From Gammaproteobacteria bacterium (GTDB taxonomy: Bacteria; Pseudomonadota; Gammaproteobacteria; Poriferisulfidales; Poriferisulfidaceae): a stretch of 34,997 nucleotides of DNA. The stretch is taken from the NCBI GenBank assembly GCA_028819565.1, contig JAPPLD010000029.1:1-34997 (forward strand), given 5' to 3'. The translations under genes and the position numbers were made by a program. Position 1 is the first letter of the stretch. The number at the start of each line of letters is the position of its first letter. Below the pieces are notes generated by a model. It made no database searches, was not told where the DNA came from, and worked only from the letters and a program-made list of their open reading frames with translations. Shown in pieces: positions 6,736 to 15,248 of the stretch.

Positions 6736-8058
6736 CTAGCCGGCCATGGAACCCAGTTCAGTCAACAGGATTCCAGTCAACGCACAAGTCACCATCACCG
6801 GCACCACCGGGACCCGTCCGGCGGAGAGAGCCAGCAATGCCAGTCCGGTCATCAGCACCATGTTGAAGTCGGGTGGAGCCTCCCAACCATGCGTCCAAAT
6901 GACATGTCCCGCGAACACCACCGCCAGATTCAGCATGACACCAACGACGGCTGCGGTGATGGCGGTCAGCGGAGCGGTGAAGGCGGGACGGTGACGCGTC
7001 TGTTCGATATAAGGCGCACCGATGAAAATGAACAGGAATGAGGGCAGGAACGTATACCAGGCCGCGATCATGGCGGCCAAAATCCCGGCCTCCACCATTC
7101 GGTCCGACCCGAACAACTGTCCTTCCCATCCCCCGACGAAGCCGACGAAGGAGGTAATCACCACCAATGGCCCGGGGATCAGTTCCCGCAACGCGAGCCC
7201 GTCGATCATCTGAGCGCCTGTAATCCACTGGAAATGCTCCACCGCGCTCTGGTACACATAGGGAAGAACCGCATAGGCACCGCCAAAAGACAGGACGGCA
7301 GCCTTGCTGAAAAACAGCGACATGTCTGTCAATGTGCCGCTGTCGTCGATTAAATGGGCAATCACATACACGCCGGCCCACAACCCGGCCCCGGCCACGC
7401 ACAGCCACAAGACTCCGCGCCGGGTGATTGAAAGTGCGGATGTGAAATTGTCTTCGTCCGCCGTTTCAGTTTGGGAATCCGACGGCGCGACCCAAGCGGG
7501 CTTGACCCAATGCACCAACCAGCCCAGAACCCCTGCGGAAATGATGATTAACGGAAAAGGAAGGTGGAATACGTACAGTCCGGCAAATGCTGCAAACATC
7601 ACCACCCAAAGCAGGGCATTGCGCATAACACGCCGTCCGATTCGCCAAATTGCGTACAGAATCACTGCCGTCACTGCCGGCTTGACCCCGTACAACGAGG
7701 CCGCCACCCACTCGATGTCTCCGAATGCCAAATATAGCCAGGCCAGCACCACGATCATGAGCAGCGAAGGAGCCACGAACAGGATGCCGGCGATCAATCC
7801 GCCCAGCCTTCCATGCAGCAGCCAACCGATGTAGGTGGCCAACTGCTGCGCCTCCGGGCCCGGCAACACCATGGTGTAGTTGAGGGCGTGCAGGAACCGA
7901 TGTTCGGAAATCCAGCGCAGGCGCTCCACCAATTCCAGGTGCATGATCCCGATCGCACCGCCCGGACCGCCAAAGCTGACCAGTCCCAAACGCAGCCAGT
8001 AACGCATGGCCTGCCACAGGCTGAGCGAGGTCGGCATGGTCTTGTGTGACTCGGTCAT
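6736..8058 (-). CDS. chrA: Chromate transporter, ChrA (CHR) family
   Basis: ChrA proteins export chromate across the inner membrane and confer resistance. The 440-residue product has the bidomain long-chain form. The first CHR domain carries GLVSFGGPGGAIGIMH and the PGPEAQQLATYIGW block (roughly residues 20-90). The second carries AVLSFGGAYAVLPYV, then LIPGPLVVITSFVGFVGG (roughly 255-320). There are about ten hydrophobic segments. The ATG at 8058 is used; a TTG eleven codons upstream is possible and neither has a strong ribosome binding site. No chrB regulator is adjacent. The gene is divergent from the 105-residue protein, with 47 bases between starts. Its stop is 3 bases from the convergent DUF971-MoaD stop. 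Confidence 0.92.
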   Translation of the reverse strand: MTESHKTMPTSLSLWQAMRYWLRLGLVSFGGPGGAIGIMHLELVERLRWISEHRFLHALNYTMVLPGPEAQQLATYIGWLLHGRLGGLIAGILFVAPSLLMIVVLAWLYLAFGDIEWVAASLYGVKPAVTAVILYAIWRIGRRVMRNALLWVVMFAAFAGLYVFHLPFPLIIISAGVLGWLVHWVKPAWVAPSDSQTETADEDNFTSALSITRRGVLWLCVAGAGLWAGVYVIAHLIDDSGTLTDMSLFFSKAAVLSFGGAYAVLPYVYQSAVEHFQWITGAQMIDGLALRELIPGPLVVITSFVGFVGGWEGQLFGSDRMVEAGILAAMIAAWYTFLPSFLFIFIGAPYIEQTRHRPAFTAPLTAITAAVVGVMLNLAVVFAGHVIWTHGWEAPPDFNMVLMTGLALLALSAGRVPVVPVMVTCALTGILLTELGSMAG

Positions 8059-8105
8059 TTGTTGCAAACTAGACTTCCGATTCCTAAACAATACAGGAGG
8101 TATTC

Positions 8106-8423
8106 ATGTCGGATGATATCGTTTCCCGTTCCGGTGCCGTGGTCGGACAATGGGATGGCAAGGACGTCAAGGATTTGCAAGAAGAACTCGCGCGCATCAA
8201 GCGTGAAGTTTCGGGCGACAGGGTGGAGCCTTCCGGAGTTCCGCATCAGGATCAATTCCCGGACGACCTGAAGAATTTCACGGCTTATATCCTGTGGGGC
8301 TGTGACTTGAACAATGTCTGCCTGGTCGGCTCCGGCGCCAACCGCCCCGAGTCGGTCGAATCCATTCGAGAGTTCTATGGCAACCAAATCGCCAAGGATG
8401 CGATGGCCCGGCACGATGAGTGA
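8106..8423 (+). CDS. Unrecognised 105-residue protein
   Basis: A strong AGGAGG ribosome binding site lies six bases before the ATG at 8106, which argues for a real, well-translated gene. The N-terminal half is acidic/basic and likely helical (DVKDLQEELARIKREV). The middle reads LKNFTAYILWGCDLNNVCLVGSGANRPESVESIREFYG, with two cysteines six residues apart. No signal peptide, membrane segment or known domain is visible. It is transcribed divergently from chrA. A link to chromate handling would be only positional. Function unknown. Confidence 0.7.
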   Translation: MSDDIVSRSGAVVGQWDGKDVKDLQEELARIKREVSGDRVEPSGVPHQDQFPDDLKNFTAYILWGCDLNNVCLVGSGANRPESVESIREFYGNQIAKDAMARHDE

Positions 8424-8463
8424 AAATCCAAGTCGAATTTAGTTAGTTATAAGCGCCTGAAAT

Positions 8464-8512
8464 CCTCCGACAAGAGACAATTGCAGATTACATCCTGCTT
8501 CTCAGTCGGAGG
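8464..8512. repeat. 8-bp inverted repeat with 33-base spacer
   Basis: CCTCCGAC (8464-8471) is exactly complementary to GTCGGAGG (8505-8512) in the gap between the 105-residue gene and cca. A hairpin with a long loop is possible. No T-run follows on either strand, so it is not a standard intrinsic terminator. The rest of the 194-base gap shows nothing I can name. Confidence 0.4.
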
Positions 8513-8617
8513 TTCCGGCGCCAATCTATAGCGGACTTTCAATGGTCACGAGTCGACGGTAACTCCGTCCCGGCTCATTGTACCGGCAGGCTTGGCCAAG
8601 GGCTGTACACTGGACGC

Positions 8618-9721
8618 ATGCAAATTTATCTGGTTGGCGGCGCGGTGCGCGATGAGTTGCTGGGGCTCCCGGTTTCGGAACGCGACTGGGTGGTGGTCGG
8701 CGCCCGTCCGGAGCAACTTCTCGAACTCGGCTACCGCCCGATCGGGCGGGATTTTCCGGTCTTTCTGCATCCGGAAACCCAGGAAGAATATGCGCTGGCG
8801 CGTACGGAACGCAAGACCGGTCGCGGCTATCACGGATTTTCATTTCATGCCAGCCCGGAGGTCTCGCTAGAGGAAGATTTGCGTCGTCGGGATTTGACCA
8901 TCAATGCGATGGCCCAGAACGAGGCCGGAGAGTTGATCGACCCGTACGGCGGGCAACGCGACCTGGAAGCCAAGGTCCTGCGCCATGTCTCTCCCGCTTT
9001 CGACGAGGACCCGGTGCGCGTGCTGCGGGTTGCGCGCTTTGCGGCCCGTTTCCATGGACTTGGGTTCCAGGTCGCTGATGAAACCCTTGAGCGGATGCGC
9101 GCCATCGCGGAAACCGGAGAGGTGGATACCCTGACTCCAGAGCGGGTATTCCTGGAGCTTCAGCGCGCTTTGATGGAGTCCGCCCCCGAAGTGTTTGTTG
9201 CCGCTCTCGCCGCCTGTGGCGCTTGGCCTGCAATTTTCCCGCAACTGCCCGACACGGCGGCCATCGAACAGACCTTGCGCGAGTCGGCTGCGGCAAAGTC
9301 GCCATTGCCTGTGCGTTTTGCCTGTCTCTCCTGGCACAGCCGTGATGTCGACGCCTGGTGTCAGGCCATTCGCGCACCGCGCAGGCTCGCCCAAGCCGCC
9401 CGGCTGCTGCACCGGCATTTCTCCACCTGGTCCAATCTGGATTCCAATGACCCTTCAACCGTGTTGGCCCTGCTTGAATCCCTCGATGCCGTGAGACGAC
9501 CGCAACAACTCGAAGATTTCAGTGCCGCCGCTGCCGTTCTCAGCACTGTGCTCGAACTGGATTGTGAGCAAACCAACCGGCGCGTGCACGCTGCCTGCGT
9601 TGCTCTTCGAGATTGCGACGAGAAGTCTGCTGTCCAGCAAGCCGACCAAAGGACGGTTCGCGAGCGAGTTCACGAGGCACGGCTCGAAGCCGTGAGCGCC
9701 GCCTTAATGGAAAGCCAGTAG
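8618..9721 (+). CDS. cca: CCA-adding tRNA nucleotidyltransferase
   Basis: This enzyme adds or repairs the 3'-CCA end of tRNAs using CTP and ATP. The 367-residue protein opens with [16 protein letters not shown], the GGxxR-type nucleotidyltransferase motif. It continues with [10 protein letters not shown], which supplies the catalytic DxD-equivalent ERDW segment, and [23 protein letters not shown] near residues 90-112. The ATP/CTP-selecting [16 protein letters not shown] segment follows, then a helical tail. It lacks an HD domain long enough for the ~410-residue E. coli form, so it resembles the shorter gammaproteobacterial type. The ATG at 8618 fits the conserved start. The 3' end overlaps convergent uppP by 18 bases. 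Confidence 0.95.
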   Translation: MQIYLVGGAVRDELLGLPVSERDWVVVGARPEQLLELGYRPIGRDFPVFLHPETQEEYALARTERKTGRGYHGFSFHASPEVSLEEDLRRRDLTINAMAQNEAGELIDPYGGQRDLEAKVLRHVSPAFDEDPVRVLRVARFAARFHGLGFQVADETLERMRAIAETGEVDTLTPERVFLELQRALMESAPEVFVAALAACGAWPAIFPQLPDTAAIEQTLRESAAAKSPLPVRFACLSWHSRDVDAWCQAIRAPRRLAQAARLLHRHFSTWSNLDSNDPSTVLALLESLDAVRRPQQLEDFSAAAAVLSTVLELDCEQTNRRVHAACVALRDCDEKSAVQQADQRTVRERVHEARLEAVSAALMESQ

Positions 9722-10495
9722 AAGCCCGCCGAGCACCACCCGGTACAGCGCGAACGGCATCATCCCGATTCGCTCAATCAGGCGCAGGAAGAAGTGGATG
9801 CACAGCCAAGCGGAAATTCCCGCGACCAAGGCACCCAGGATTAGCGCCCCCCAATCCACGGCTTGAGTTACATGCAAAGATTTTTGCAGGGATAAAGTCC
9901 CGGCGGCGGCAATTGTCGGAATTGCCAAAAGGAAAGCCACTCGCGCGGCAGCGGTTCGCTGCAGACCCAGAGCCAAAGCCGCCGTCATCACGATGCCGGC
10001 CCGCGACACTCCCGGCACCAGTGCCAAGCACTGCGCGGACCCGATCCATACGGCATCGCTCCAACGCAATTGCTCCTCGGTTCGTGCCCGGGAGCCTTGA
10101 GCGTCTGCAACCCACAGCAAGATGCCGAATCCTAGCGTCGTCCAGGCGATGAGCTGCACTTCGCGCAAATCAGTCGACACCACGCTAAACATTGCTGCGC
10201 CGACGATTACGATCGGAATCGTCGCAACAACCAACCAGGCGGCCAGGTAACGTGCGGATTCCGATCCCGGAACCTCCCCAGCCATCACGGCACGCAGCAT
10301 TGCCCCAAGCTCTCGACGGAAATAGCTCAACATCGCAAGCAGAGTGCCCACATGCACGGCAACATCGAATGCATGGCCCTGGTCTTCCCAACCGAGCAGC
10401 ACCGGAGCCAGAATCAAATGGGCGGAACTGGAAATCGGCAGGAATTCCGTCGCTCCCTGCAGCAGTGCCAGAACCAGGACTTCAAGCCAGTTCAT
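9704..10495 (-). CDS. uppP: Undecaprenyl-diphosphate phosphatase UppP (BacA)
   Basis: UppP dephosphorylates undecaprenyl pyrophosphate in the inner membrane, recycling the lipid carrier for peptidoglycan and other envelope polymers; overproduction gives bacitracin resistance. The 263-residue protein has the catalytic motif [14 protein letters not shown] near residues 14-27 and the second motif [19 protein letters not shown], with about eight hydrophobic segments. Both match the family in position. The ATG at 10495 overlaps the midA stop by one base (TAATG), so the longer open frame from 10522 is not needed. The gene is probably translationally coupled to midA. The 3' end overlaps convergent cca. 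Confidence 0.95.
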   Translation of the reverse strand: MNWLEVLVLALLQGATEFLPISSSAHLILAPVLLGWEDQGHAFDVAVHVGTLLAMLSYFRRELGAMLRAVMAGEVPGSESARYLAAWLVVATIPIVIVGAAMFSVVSTDLREVQLIAWTTLGFGILLWVADAQGSRARTEEQLRWSDAVWIGSAQCLALVPGVSRAGIVMTAALALGLQRTAAARVAFLLAIPTIAAAGTLSLQKSLHVTQAVDWGALILGALVAGISAWLCIHFFLRLIERIGMMPFALYRVVLGGLLLAFH

Positions 10496-11631
10496 TAGAG
10501 TCGGTTCCGATGATCCGGGCAAACGCGATGCGACAACTCGACCGGAAAATCGCGACCCAGCGCCAGTACCCGGAAGCGTTCACCCATGTGATCGGGATGC
10601 GTCAGGGTTTCAATCTGTCCGCGTTGCGCCAGCCACGTGGCTTCATCTACCGAGGAGTCGGCAGCCTCCAGCAAGCCGTATTCCAGCAGAAATCCAGCCT
10701 GCGAAGTGAACATCAGGATATCGAATCCTCGCTCCGCCGCCAGTTCCGCGACTGCCGTGAAGTCCACATCCACGCTGATGTCTTCGTGTCCTGGCTGGCG
10801 AAACGGATCCGAATGCGCTTGATGATCCGCATGGCAACGCAAGGTGCCGGTGACCCGCTGGGGATGGTAATACTCCCGGCGCGGATAGCCGTAATCGATT
10901 ATCAGCACAACGCCACGTTGCAGAGATTTATCCAACTCATCCAGCCACGCGCGCAGGGCGTCATGCCGCCACTCCGAGCAATATCCAGCCGCAGGAGCCT
11001 CTTCAAGTTCGGCGATTAACTGGTCTAAGCCCAGGCTGGCTGGCGTTCCAAGTTCCCAACAGAACTCATCTCCGTCCCGGACGGCAACCATGCGCTCGCG
11101 AATGCCTTCGTCGGTCACCTCAAAGCAACGGGCCGGTAAGGCATCCAGAAATTCATTGGCCAGCACGATTCCCTCAAATGCCTTGGGCAGCCTGTCAGAC
11201 CAGCGCAGCGATGTGCCCCGGCCGTCCAAGGTCTCGGCCTGTCGCTTTCGCAATTCGGACGAACGCTCCAGCAACCAATAGTCATCCGGTCGCTCCTTCA
11301 GCGCATCCAACACGTCGTGCGCCAGCATGCCGTTACCGGGTCCATACTCCGCAATCGCGCCATTGCCCAGTTCTTCCCGGGAAAAATCGCAGAAACGCGC
11401 CACGCAGTGGGCAAGAAGATCTCCCAACCCCGGTGCAGTAACAAAATCCCCGGATGTGCCGAATATGGGGTGCGTCCGCTCGTAGTATCCGTATTCCGGA
11501 GCATACAGTGCCTGTTCCATGTACTGGTCGAACCGCAGCGGACCTTCCTGCCGGATTCGTTCCGCCAAGCGCATGCGCAAGGCATCCACGGAAATCTCCG
11601 ATTCGGACACGGGTGAGGAAATGACAGCCAT
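10495..11631 (-). CDS. MidA-type SAM-dependent methyltransferase (COG1565/DUF185)
   Basis: The 378-residue protein matches the NDUFAF7/MidA family of class I methyltransferases. Features include the FDQYMEQALYAPEYGYY segment (~residues 34-50) and GTSGDFVTAPGLGDLLAHC. The SAM-binding IAEYGPGNGMLAHDVL (~93-108) and VLANEFLDALPARCFE, in which the NEFLDALP block is diagnostic, follow. The mitochondrial member dimethylates an arginine of complex I subunit NDUFS2; bacterial targets are poorly known. It shares a leftward transcript with uppP (TAATG overlap) and lies 49 bases from the divergent FolM-like gene, so both promoters must lie in that short gap. Confidence 0.9.
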   Translation of the reverse strand: MAVISSPVSESEISVDALRMRLAERIRQEGPLRFDQYMEQALYAPEYGYYERTHPIFGTSGDFVTAPGLGDLLAHCVARFCDFSREELGNGAIAEYGPGNGMLAHDVLDALKERPDDYWLLERSSELRKRQAETLDGRGTSLRWSDRLPKAFEGIVLANEFLDALPARCFEVTDEGIRERMVAVRDGDEFCWELGTPASLGLDQLIAELEEAPAAGYCSEWRHDALRAWLDELDKSLQRGVVLIIDYGYPRREYYHPQRVTGTLRCHADHQAHSDPFRQPGHEDISVDVDFTAVAELAAERGFDILMFTSQAGFLLEYGLLEAADSSVDEATWLAQRGQIETLTHPDHMGERFRVLALGRDFPVELSHRVCPDHRNRL

Positions 11632-11680
11632 GGCGCTGCTATTATCGCGTTATCATGGACATGAGCGGACAGACAGGAAA

Positions 11681-12433
11681 ATGACTCCTCCCTCTTTGGA
11701 CGGCCAAACCATTCTGATTACCGGTTCTGCGCGCCGGTTGGGCGCGCATATGGCACGCCATCTGCACCGGGCCAGCGCCAACATCGTGCTGCATTGCCAG
11801 CACTCCGTGGTCGAGGCTCAGCAACTGGCGGAAGAACTGCAGGAACAGCGCCCGGATTCGGTCGCTCTCGTTACCGCCGACCTTCGCGAGGAGCAGAGTG
11901 AATTTTCCATCATTGCGGCAGCCGTGCAGTCGTTCGGACGGCTGGACGCGCTCATCAACAATGCCTCTCTGTTCGATCCCGGGGGGGTGGCGCCGGCAAA
12001 CCCGGAGCAATGGGAAGAAATCCAGGCCGTTAATGTCCGAGCTCCATGGCTGCTGGCAGAAGCGGCAACGCCGTATCTGCGCGAGATGCAGGGCTGCATT
12101 ATCAATCTTCTGGACATCTACGCCGTGCGCCCGCTGCGTGGCTACCTGTCGTACAGTACCAGTCAAGCCGCTTTGGCCGGACTGACCCGCGCCCTGGCGC
12201 TGGAACTTGCTCCAGACGTACGCGTCAATGGCATTGCGCCGGGCGCGATCCTGTGGCCGGATGAGGCCGATGGCCGGGATCGTCAAGCCATTATCGACAG
12301 CACGGCACTGAAACGCCTCGGCCACCCGGACGACATCGCCCGCGCGGCACTATTCCTGATTAGAGATGCGGGCTACCTGACAGGAGAAGTCCTGACCGTC
12401 GACGGCGGGCGCAGCCTCACGCCCTGGACCTGA
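11681..12433 (+). CDS. FolM/pteridine-reductase-like short-chain dehydrogenase with altered catalytic lysine
   Basis: The 250-residue SDR resembles FolM and PTR1, which reduce dihydropteridines with NADPH. The cofactor motif is TGSARRLGAHMARHL (14-28), the Arg-containing TGxxxRxG typical of pteridine reductases. NNAS (93-96) is present. The active-site stretch LLDIYAVRPLRGYLSYSTSQ aligns with the PTR1 D-x-H-A-x-R-P-L-x-G-Y pattern. D145 and Y158 are kept, but the lysine of YxxxK is Gln162 (CAA at 12164-12166). APGAILWPDEADG follows, as in FolM. The start at 11681 has an AGGA site upstream. Its neighbours folK and folB support a pterin role; the missing lysine may impair reductase activity. 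Confidence 0.88.
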   Translation: MTPPSLDGQTILITGSARRLGAHMARHLHRASANIVLHCQHSVVEAQQLAEELQEQRPDSVALVTADLREEQSEFSIIAAAVQSFGRLDALINNASLFDPGGVAPANPEQWEEIQAVNVRAPWLLAEAATPYLREMQGCIINLLDIYAVRPLRGYLSYSTSQAALAGLTRALALELAPDVRVNGIAPGAILWPDEADGRDRQAIIDSTALKRLGHPDDIARAALFLIRDAGYLTGEVLTVDGGRSLTPWT

Positions 12434-12910
12434 TACCGGGCGCAAGGTGACAGGGTTGTCGTCCTGCCATTCCTGCCACAGTTTCGCAATGGGAATCCCC
12501 AGCACCGGGTGCTCCAGACTTCCGCAGATTTCCGCCAGCGGGCCGAGCACGAACTCATGATGCAGGATTTCCTCGCGCGGCAAGGACAAGACTCCATCCC
12601 CCAGTACCCAATCGTCATAGAGCAACACGTCCAGATCGATCGTGCGGGACACGAAACGATCCTTGCCCCGAACCCGTTCCAGTTCGGTCTCGATCCGGTA
12701 TAAGGCTTTGTTGACGACATGGGGGTGGTCTTGCGTGTCGAACGCCACGACCATGTTGTGAAAATCGTCACCCTCGAATCCCAGCGCCGGGGATTCGTAC
12801 AGGGTGGATCGGGTCAGCGGCCCATAATGTTCCTCCAGCCGCTCCAAGGCTTCCGCAATCTTGCGCTCCCGGTCGATGTTGCTACCGAGGCTGACATACA
12901 CCCGCGCCAT
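12350..12910 (-). CDS. folK: 2-amino-4-hydroxy-6-hydroxymethyldihydropteridine pyrophosphokinase
   Basis: FolK transfers pyrophosphate from ATP to 6-hydroxymethyl-dihydropterin in folate synthesis. The 186-residue protein starts MARVYVSLGSNIDRE and contains SPALGFEGDDFHNMVV. It carries the signature RTIDLDVLLYDDWVL (~residues 93-107), then LSLPREEILHHEFVLGPLAEI. The ATG at 12910 overlaps the folB stop by one base (TGATG), so the longer frame from 12991 is rejected. The conserved domain ends around residue 155; the remaining ~30 residues run antisense over the end of the SDR gene (84-base overlap) and are probably a non-conserved tail. Confidence 0.95.
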   Translation of the reverse strand: MARVYVSLGSNIDRERKIAEALERLEEHYGPLTRSTLYESPALGFEGDDFHNMVVAFDTQDHPHVVNKALYRIETELERVRGKDRFVSRTIDLDVLLYDDWVLGDGVLSLPREEILHHEFVLGPLAEICGSLEHPVLGIPIAKLWQEWQDDNPVTLRPVSGPGREAAPAVDGQDFSCQVARISNQE

Positions 12911-13260
12911 CAATCCCCTCGCTCGATCTCGACCCCGACTTCCTGCGCGGTCCGGACTGCAAATGGCTTGGCGATTCGGACTCGCACCCAACTCACCGAG
13001 AATTCTTCACGGACAAGGCCCGCCACCGCCTCGGCCAACGACTCGACCAACTGATACTGGCTGTTCTCCACGAATTCCACTACACGTTGGCTGATCGCCT
13101 TGTAGTCGACGGCCTCTTCCAGCGTGTCATTGGCTGCTGCATGCGCCACATCCGCCCGGAGATCCAGATCCAGCACCAGATTTTGGCGAATCTGCTTCTC
13201 CCATTCGAAAACGCCGATTACGGCCTTCGCTTTGAGGCCCCGGATGAAAACAGTATCCAT
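12910..13260 (-). CDS. folB: Dihydroneopterin aldolase
   Basis: FolB cleaves 7,8-dihydroneopterin to 6-hydroxymethyl-dihydropterin and glycolaldehyde, the step before FolK. The 116-residue length is standard. It begins MDTVFIRGLKAKAVIGVFEWEK. It contains the substrate-binding DTLEEAVDYKAISQRV (~residues 45-60) and VESLAEAVAGLV, then the conserved catalytic lysine region VRIAKPFAV near residue 100. It is translationally coupled to folK through a TGATG junction. The tRNA-Leu gene starts 72 bases upstream on the other strand, so a folB promoter must lie in that gap. Confidence 0.95.
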   Translation of the reverse strand: MDTVFIRGLKAKAVIGVFEWEKQIRQNLVLDLDLRADVAHAAANDTLEEAVDYKAISQRVVEFVENSQYQLVESLAEAVAGLVREEFSVSWVRVRIAKPFAVRTAQEVGVEIERGD

Positions 13261-13332
13261 GATTCAACCGCAGAATGTAGCACAGACGACCAGGGTACGG
13301 TAAAATTGAATGTTGGGCGGGCTCACCGCCGT

Positions 13333-13420
<88 letters not shown>

Positions 13421-13437
13421 TCGCTCCAAAACCAGAA

Positions 13438-13461
13438 GGAAAAACCGGGCAATGCCCGGCC
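13438..13461 (-). terminator. Rho-independent terminator downstream of phhB
   Basis: On the minus strand a perfect 6-bp stem CCGGGC-ATT-GCCCGG is followed at once by five T residues. It lies 74 bases after the PhhB stop and is correctly oriented for it. On the plus strand the T-run is absent, so it should not terminate the tRNA-Leu transcript. Confidence 0.75.
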
Positions 13462-13534
13462 TAGCCCTGTCTGCAAGGCAGTGTATCCGCCTGTCTGACC
13501 CAACGCTTTCTGTCAAAGTTCCCGTCTCACCGGA

Positions 13535-13915
13535 TCAACTGTGGCGAAGATAGGCAAACCGGGGATCATCCGGAGTGCCTTCAAGTGCCGAACCTTCAGG
13601 GGGCTGCCATGTCATGGCCTCCTCGATCCGGGCCGCCAACTCAAAGTCCCGGTTGGTCACCCCTTTCTTCGCATGGGTAGTCAGTTTGACGATCACGAAC
13701 GCATATGAAACGGTTAAATCTGGATGATGCCAGCCCTGTTCCGCCAAGTGTCCGATCGTGGTCACGGCCATGAGTGTACCCTTCCAGCTCGCCGTGCGGT
13801 ATTTGCGGCGGATCCAGCCGGATTCCAAATACCACTCGGGTAGTTCTTCCTTGAGCCGCGCCTCAATTTCCTCGTCCGTGTAGGTCGCGTCGTTGTCTTC
13901 TTTTTTCAGGCTCAT
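13535..13915 (-). CDS. phhB: Pterin-4a-carbinolamine dehydratase (PhhB/PCD family)
   Basis: PCD dehydrates 4a-hydroxytetrahydropterin to quinonoid dihydropterin and in bacteria supports pterin recycling, including for phenylalanine hydroxylase. The 126-residue product starts MSLKKEDNDATYTDEEIE. It contains the active-site block GHLAEQGWHHPDLTVSYAFVIVKLTTHAKKGVTNRDFELAARIE. The HHP motif, the later His in TTHAKKG and the Asp in NRDFELA match the family. The ATG at 13915 has a GAGGG ribosome binding site; the open frame continues upstream without conserved sequence. No phenylalanine hydroxylase gene is in the window. It has its own terminator and is close to folB/folK. Confidence 0.92.
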   Translation of the reverse strand: MSLKKEDNDATYTDEEIEARLKEELPEWYLESGWIRRKYRTASWKGTLMAVTTIGHLAEQGWHHPDLTVSYAFVIVKLTTHAKKGVTNRDFELAARIEEAMTWQPPEGSALEGTPDDPRFAYLRHS

Positions 13916-14082
13916 GATTTTCCCTCGTGCTGCATCTTCCCATTCTACTCTTGCGCAATCATAAAATAGGAAATCCTGTACTAGCCCTGCATGCTCCGCA
14001 CCGTGCGAATGCGGATGTGGAGCCATGTGCCAGTGCCGGCAGAAAACTCGGGAAAGAGAATATCCGTTTAGCAAATACTGAC

Positions 14083-14550
14083 ATGCGCCTGAATCCATGC
14101 CGAATCCAGCGGGTATTCCTGCCTCCAGCCATCCTTGCGGCGGCTGTTTTCCTGCTGCTACCCGCATGCACCGGGGAAAGAACCGACCTGACGGGCGCCC
14201 AAGCTTGGATACTCGAGCCCTCTGGCGAAGGTATTTCCACCGGCGGCCTGATCGTGCACAACCGGACCGACGAAGCACGAATCCTGCTGCACATCATGGC
14301 GACTGACTTCAGGCAGGCGAACATCCGCGCAAAAACCGGTTCCAGTTCTCCGCCTTCCATCATCATCGAAGCCTACCAAACTATTGAACTGCCGCCGGAT
14401 GGCATCGTTTTCTTGCTAGAAGGGTCTGAGCGTCCCCTTCACGCCGGTGACAAGACCTTGCTCGCACTTCATTTCGACGACAGTCAGGCGATTTTCATCA
14501 ATGCGGAAGTCCGGGCATCTTCCCCATCCTCCTCCGGGTCTGAGCCATGA
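14083..14550 (+). CDS. PCuAC-like lipoprotein, first gene of the tungstate transporter operon
   Basis: The 155-residue protein has a lipoprotein signal: a basic start MRLNPCRIQR, hydrophobic ILAAAVFLLL and lipobox LPAC at about residue 28, so it should be anchored in the envelope. The mature part recalls the PCuAC (DUF461) copper chaperone fold: AQAWILEPSGEGISTGGLIVHN, then IELPPDGIVFLLEG and LHAGDKTLLALHF. The canonical copper ligands (HxM, then a second Met and an HxM) are not kept; only HIM remains. The ATG at 14083 was chosen because the signal peptide begins there. It overlaps tupB as ATGA, so it is translated with the transporter. Whether it binds metal or oxyanion is unknown. Confidence 0.75.
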   Translation: MRLNPCRIQRVFLPPAILAAAVFLLLPACTGERTDLTGAQAWILEPSGEGISTGGLIVHNRTDEARILLHIMATDFRQANIRAKTGSSSPPSIIIEAYQTIELPPDGIVFLLEGSERPLHAGDKTLLALHFDDSQAIFINAEVRASSPSSSGSEP

Positions 14551-15248
14551 GCGATTTCGGTGATGCCCTAGTTGCCTCAGCTGGCCTCTTGACGGGACTG
14601 AACCCTGATCTCCTAGAGATCATTCGGCTGTCATTGTTCGTCACCCTGACTGCTGTCTGTATTGCGACCATAATCGGCATTCCGCTGGGAGGCCTGCTTG
14701 CGGTCAAGCGATTCCCGGGGCGTGGGTTCGTTGTGCTCGTGATTGACACTTTCATGGGGCTACCGCCCGTTGTTGTCGGACTGATTGTCTATCTGTGGCT
14801 GTCGCGTTCCGGCCCTCTCGGCGTGCTGGGCCTGCTGTACACCCCAACCGCGATGATCATTGCGCAGTGCCTGTTGGTCACACCCATCATTGCCGCGTTG
14901 TCCCGCCAGGTCATTGCCGATGCTCACGGCCAATATGACGAACAACTTCGTTCCTTGGGCGCGGCACGTTGGCAGCGCATCGCCACCCTGCTCTGGGAAA
15001 CCCGGACCAGTCTTCTTGTAACGGTGCTGGCCGGTTTCGGGCGAGCCAACGCAGAGGTCGGTGCCGTCATGATCGTGGGTGGAAACATCAACCATGTCAC
15101 CCGTGTCATGACGACCAGCGTCGCCTACGAAACCAGCCGCGGCAACCTCACTCAAGCCCTGGCACTCGGCATCGTGCTGATCCTGATCGCCATGCTGTTG
15201 ACCCTGCTACTGCACCAGTTGCGCAGACTCAACGTAGAGCCCGGATGA
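14547..15248 (+). CDS. tupB: Tungstate ABC transporter permease TupB
   Basis: The 233-residue inner-membrane protein has about five to six hydrophobic helices. The cytoplasmic coupling segment YDEQLRSLGAARWQRIATLLWETR (residues ~132-155) corresponds to the EAA loop of binding-protein-dependent permeases. TFMGLPPVVVGLIVYLWLSRSGPLG and FGRANAEVGAVMIVGGNI are strongly typical of TupB/WtpB-like permeases. It overlaps the lipoprotein gene upstream (ATGA) and tupC downstream (ATGATG), so the operon is tightly coupled. The identity as tungstate permease rests mainly on family resemblance and on the TupA downstream. Confidence 0.9.
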   Translation: MSDFGDALVASAGLLTGLNPDLLEIIRLSLFVTLTAVCIATIIGIPLGGLLAVKRFPGRGFVVLVIDTFMGLPPVVVGLIVYLWLSRSGPLGVLGLLYTPTAMIIAQCLLVTPIIAALSRQVIADAHGQYDEQLRSLGAARWQRIATLLWETRTSLLVTVLAGFGRANAEVGAVMIVGGNINHVTRVMTTSVAYETSRGNLTQALALGIVLILIAMLLTLLLHQLRRLNVEPG

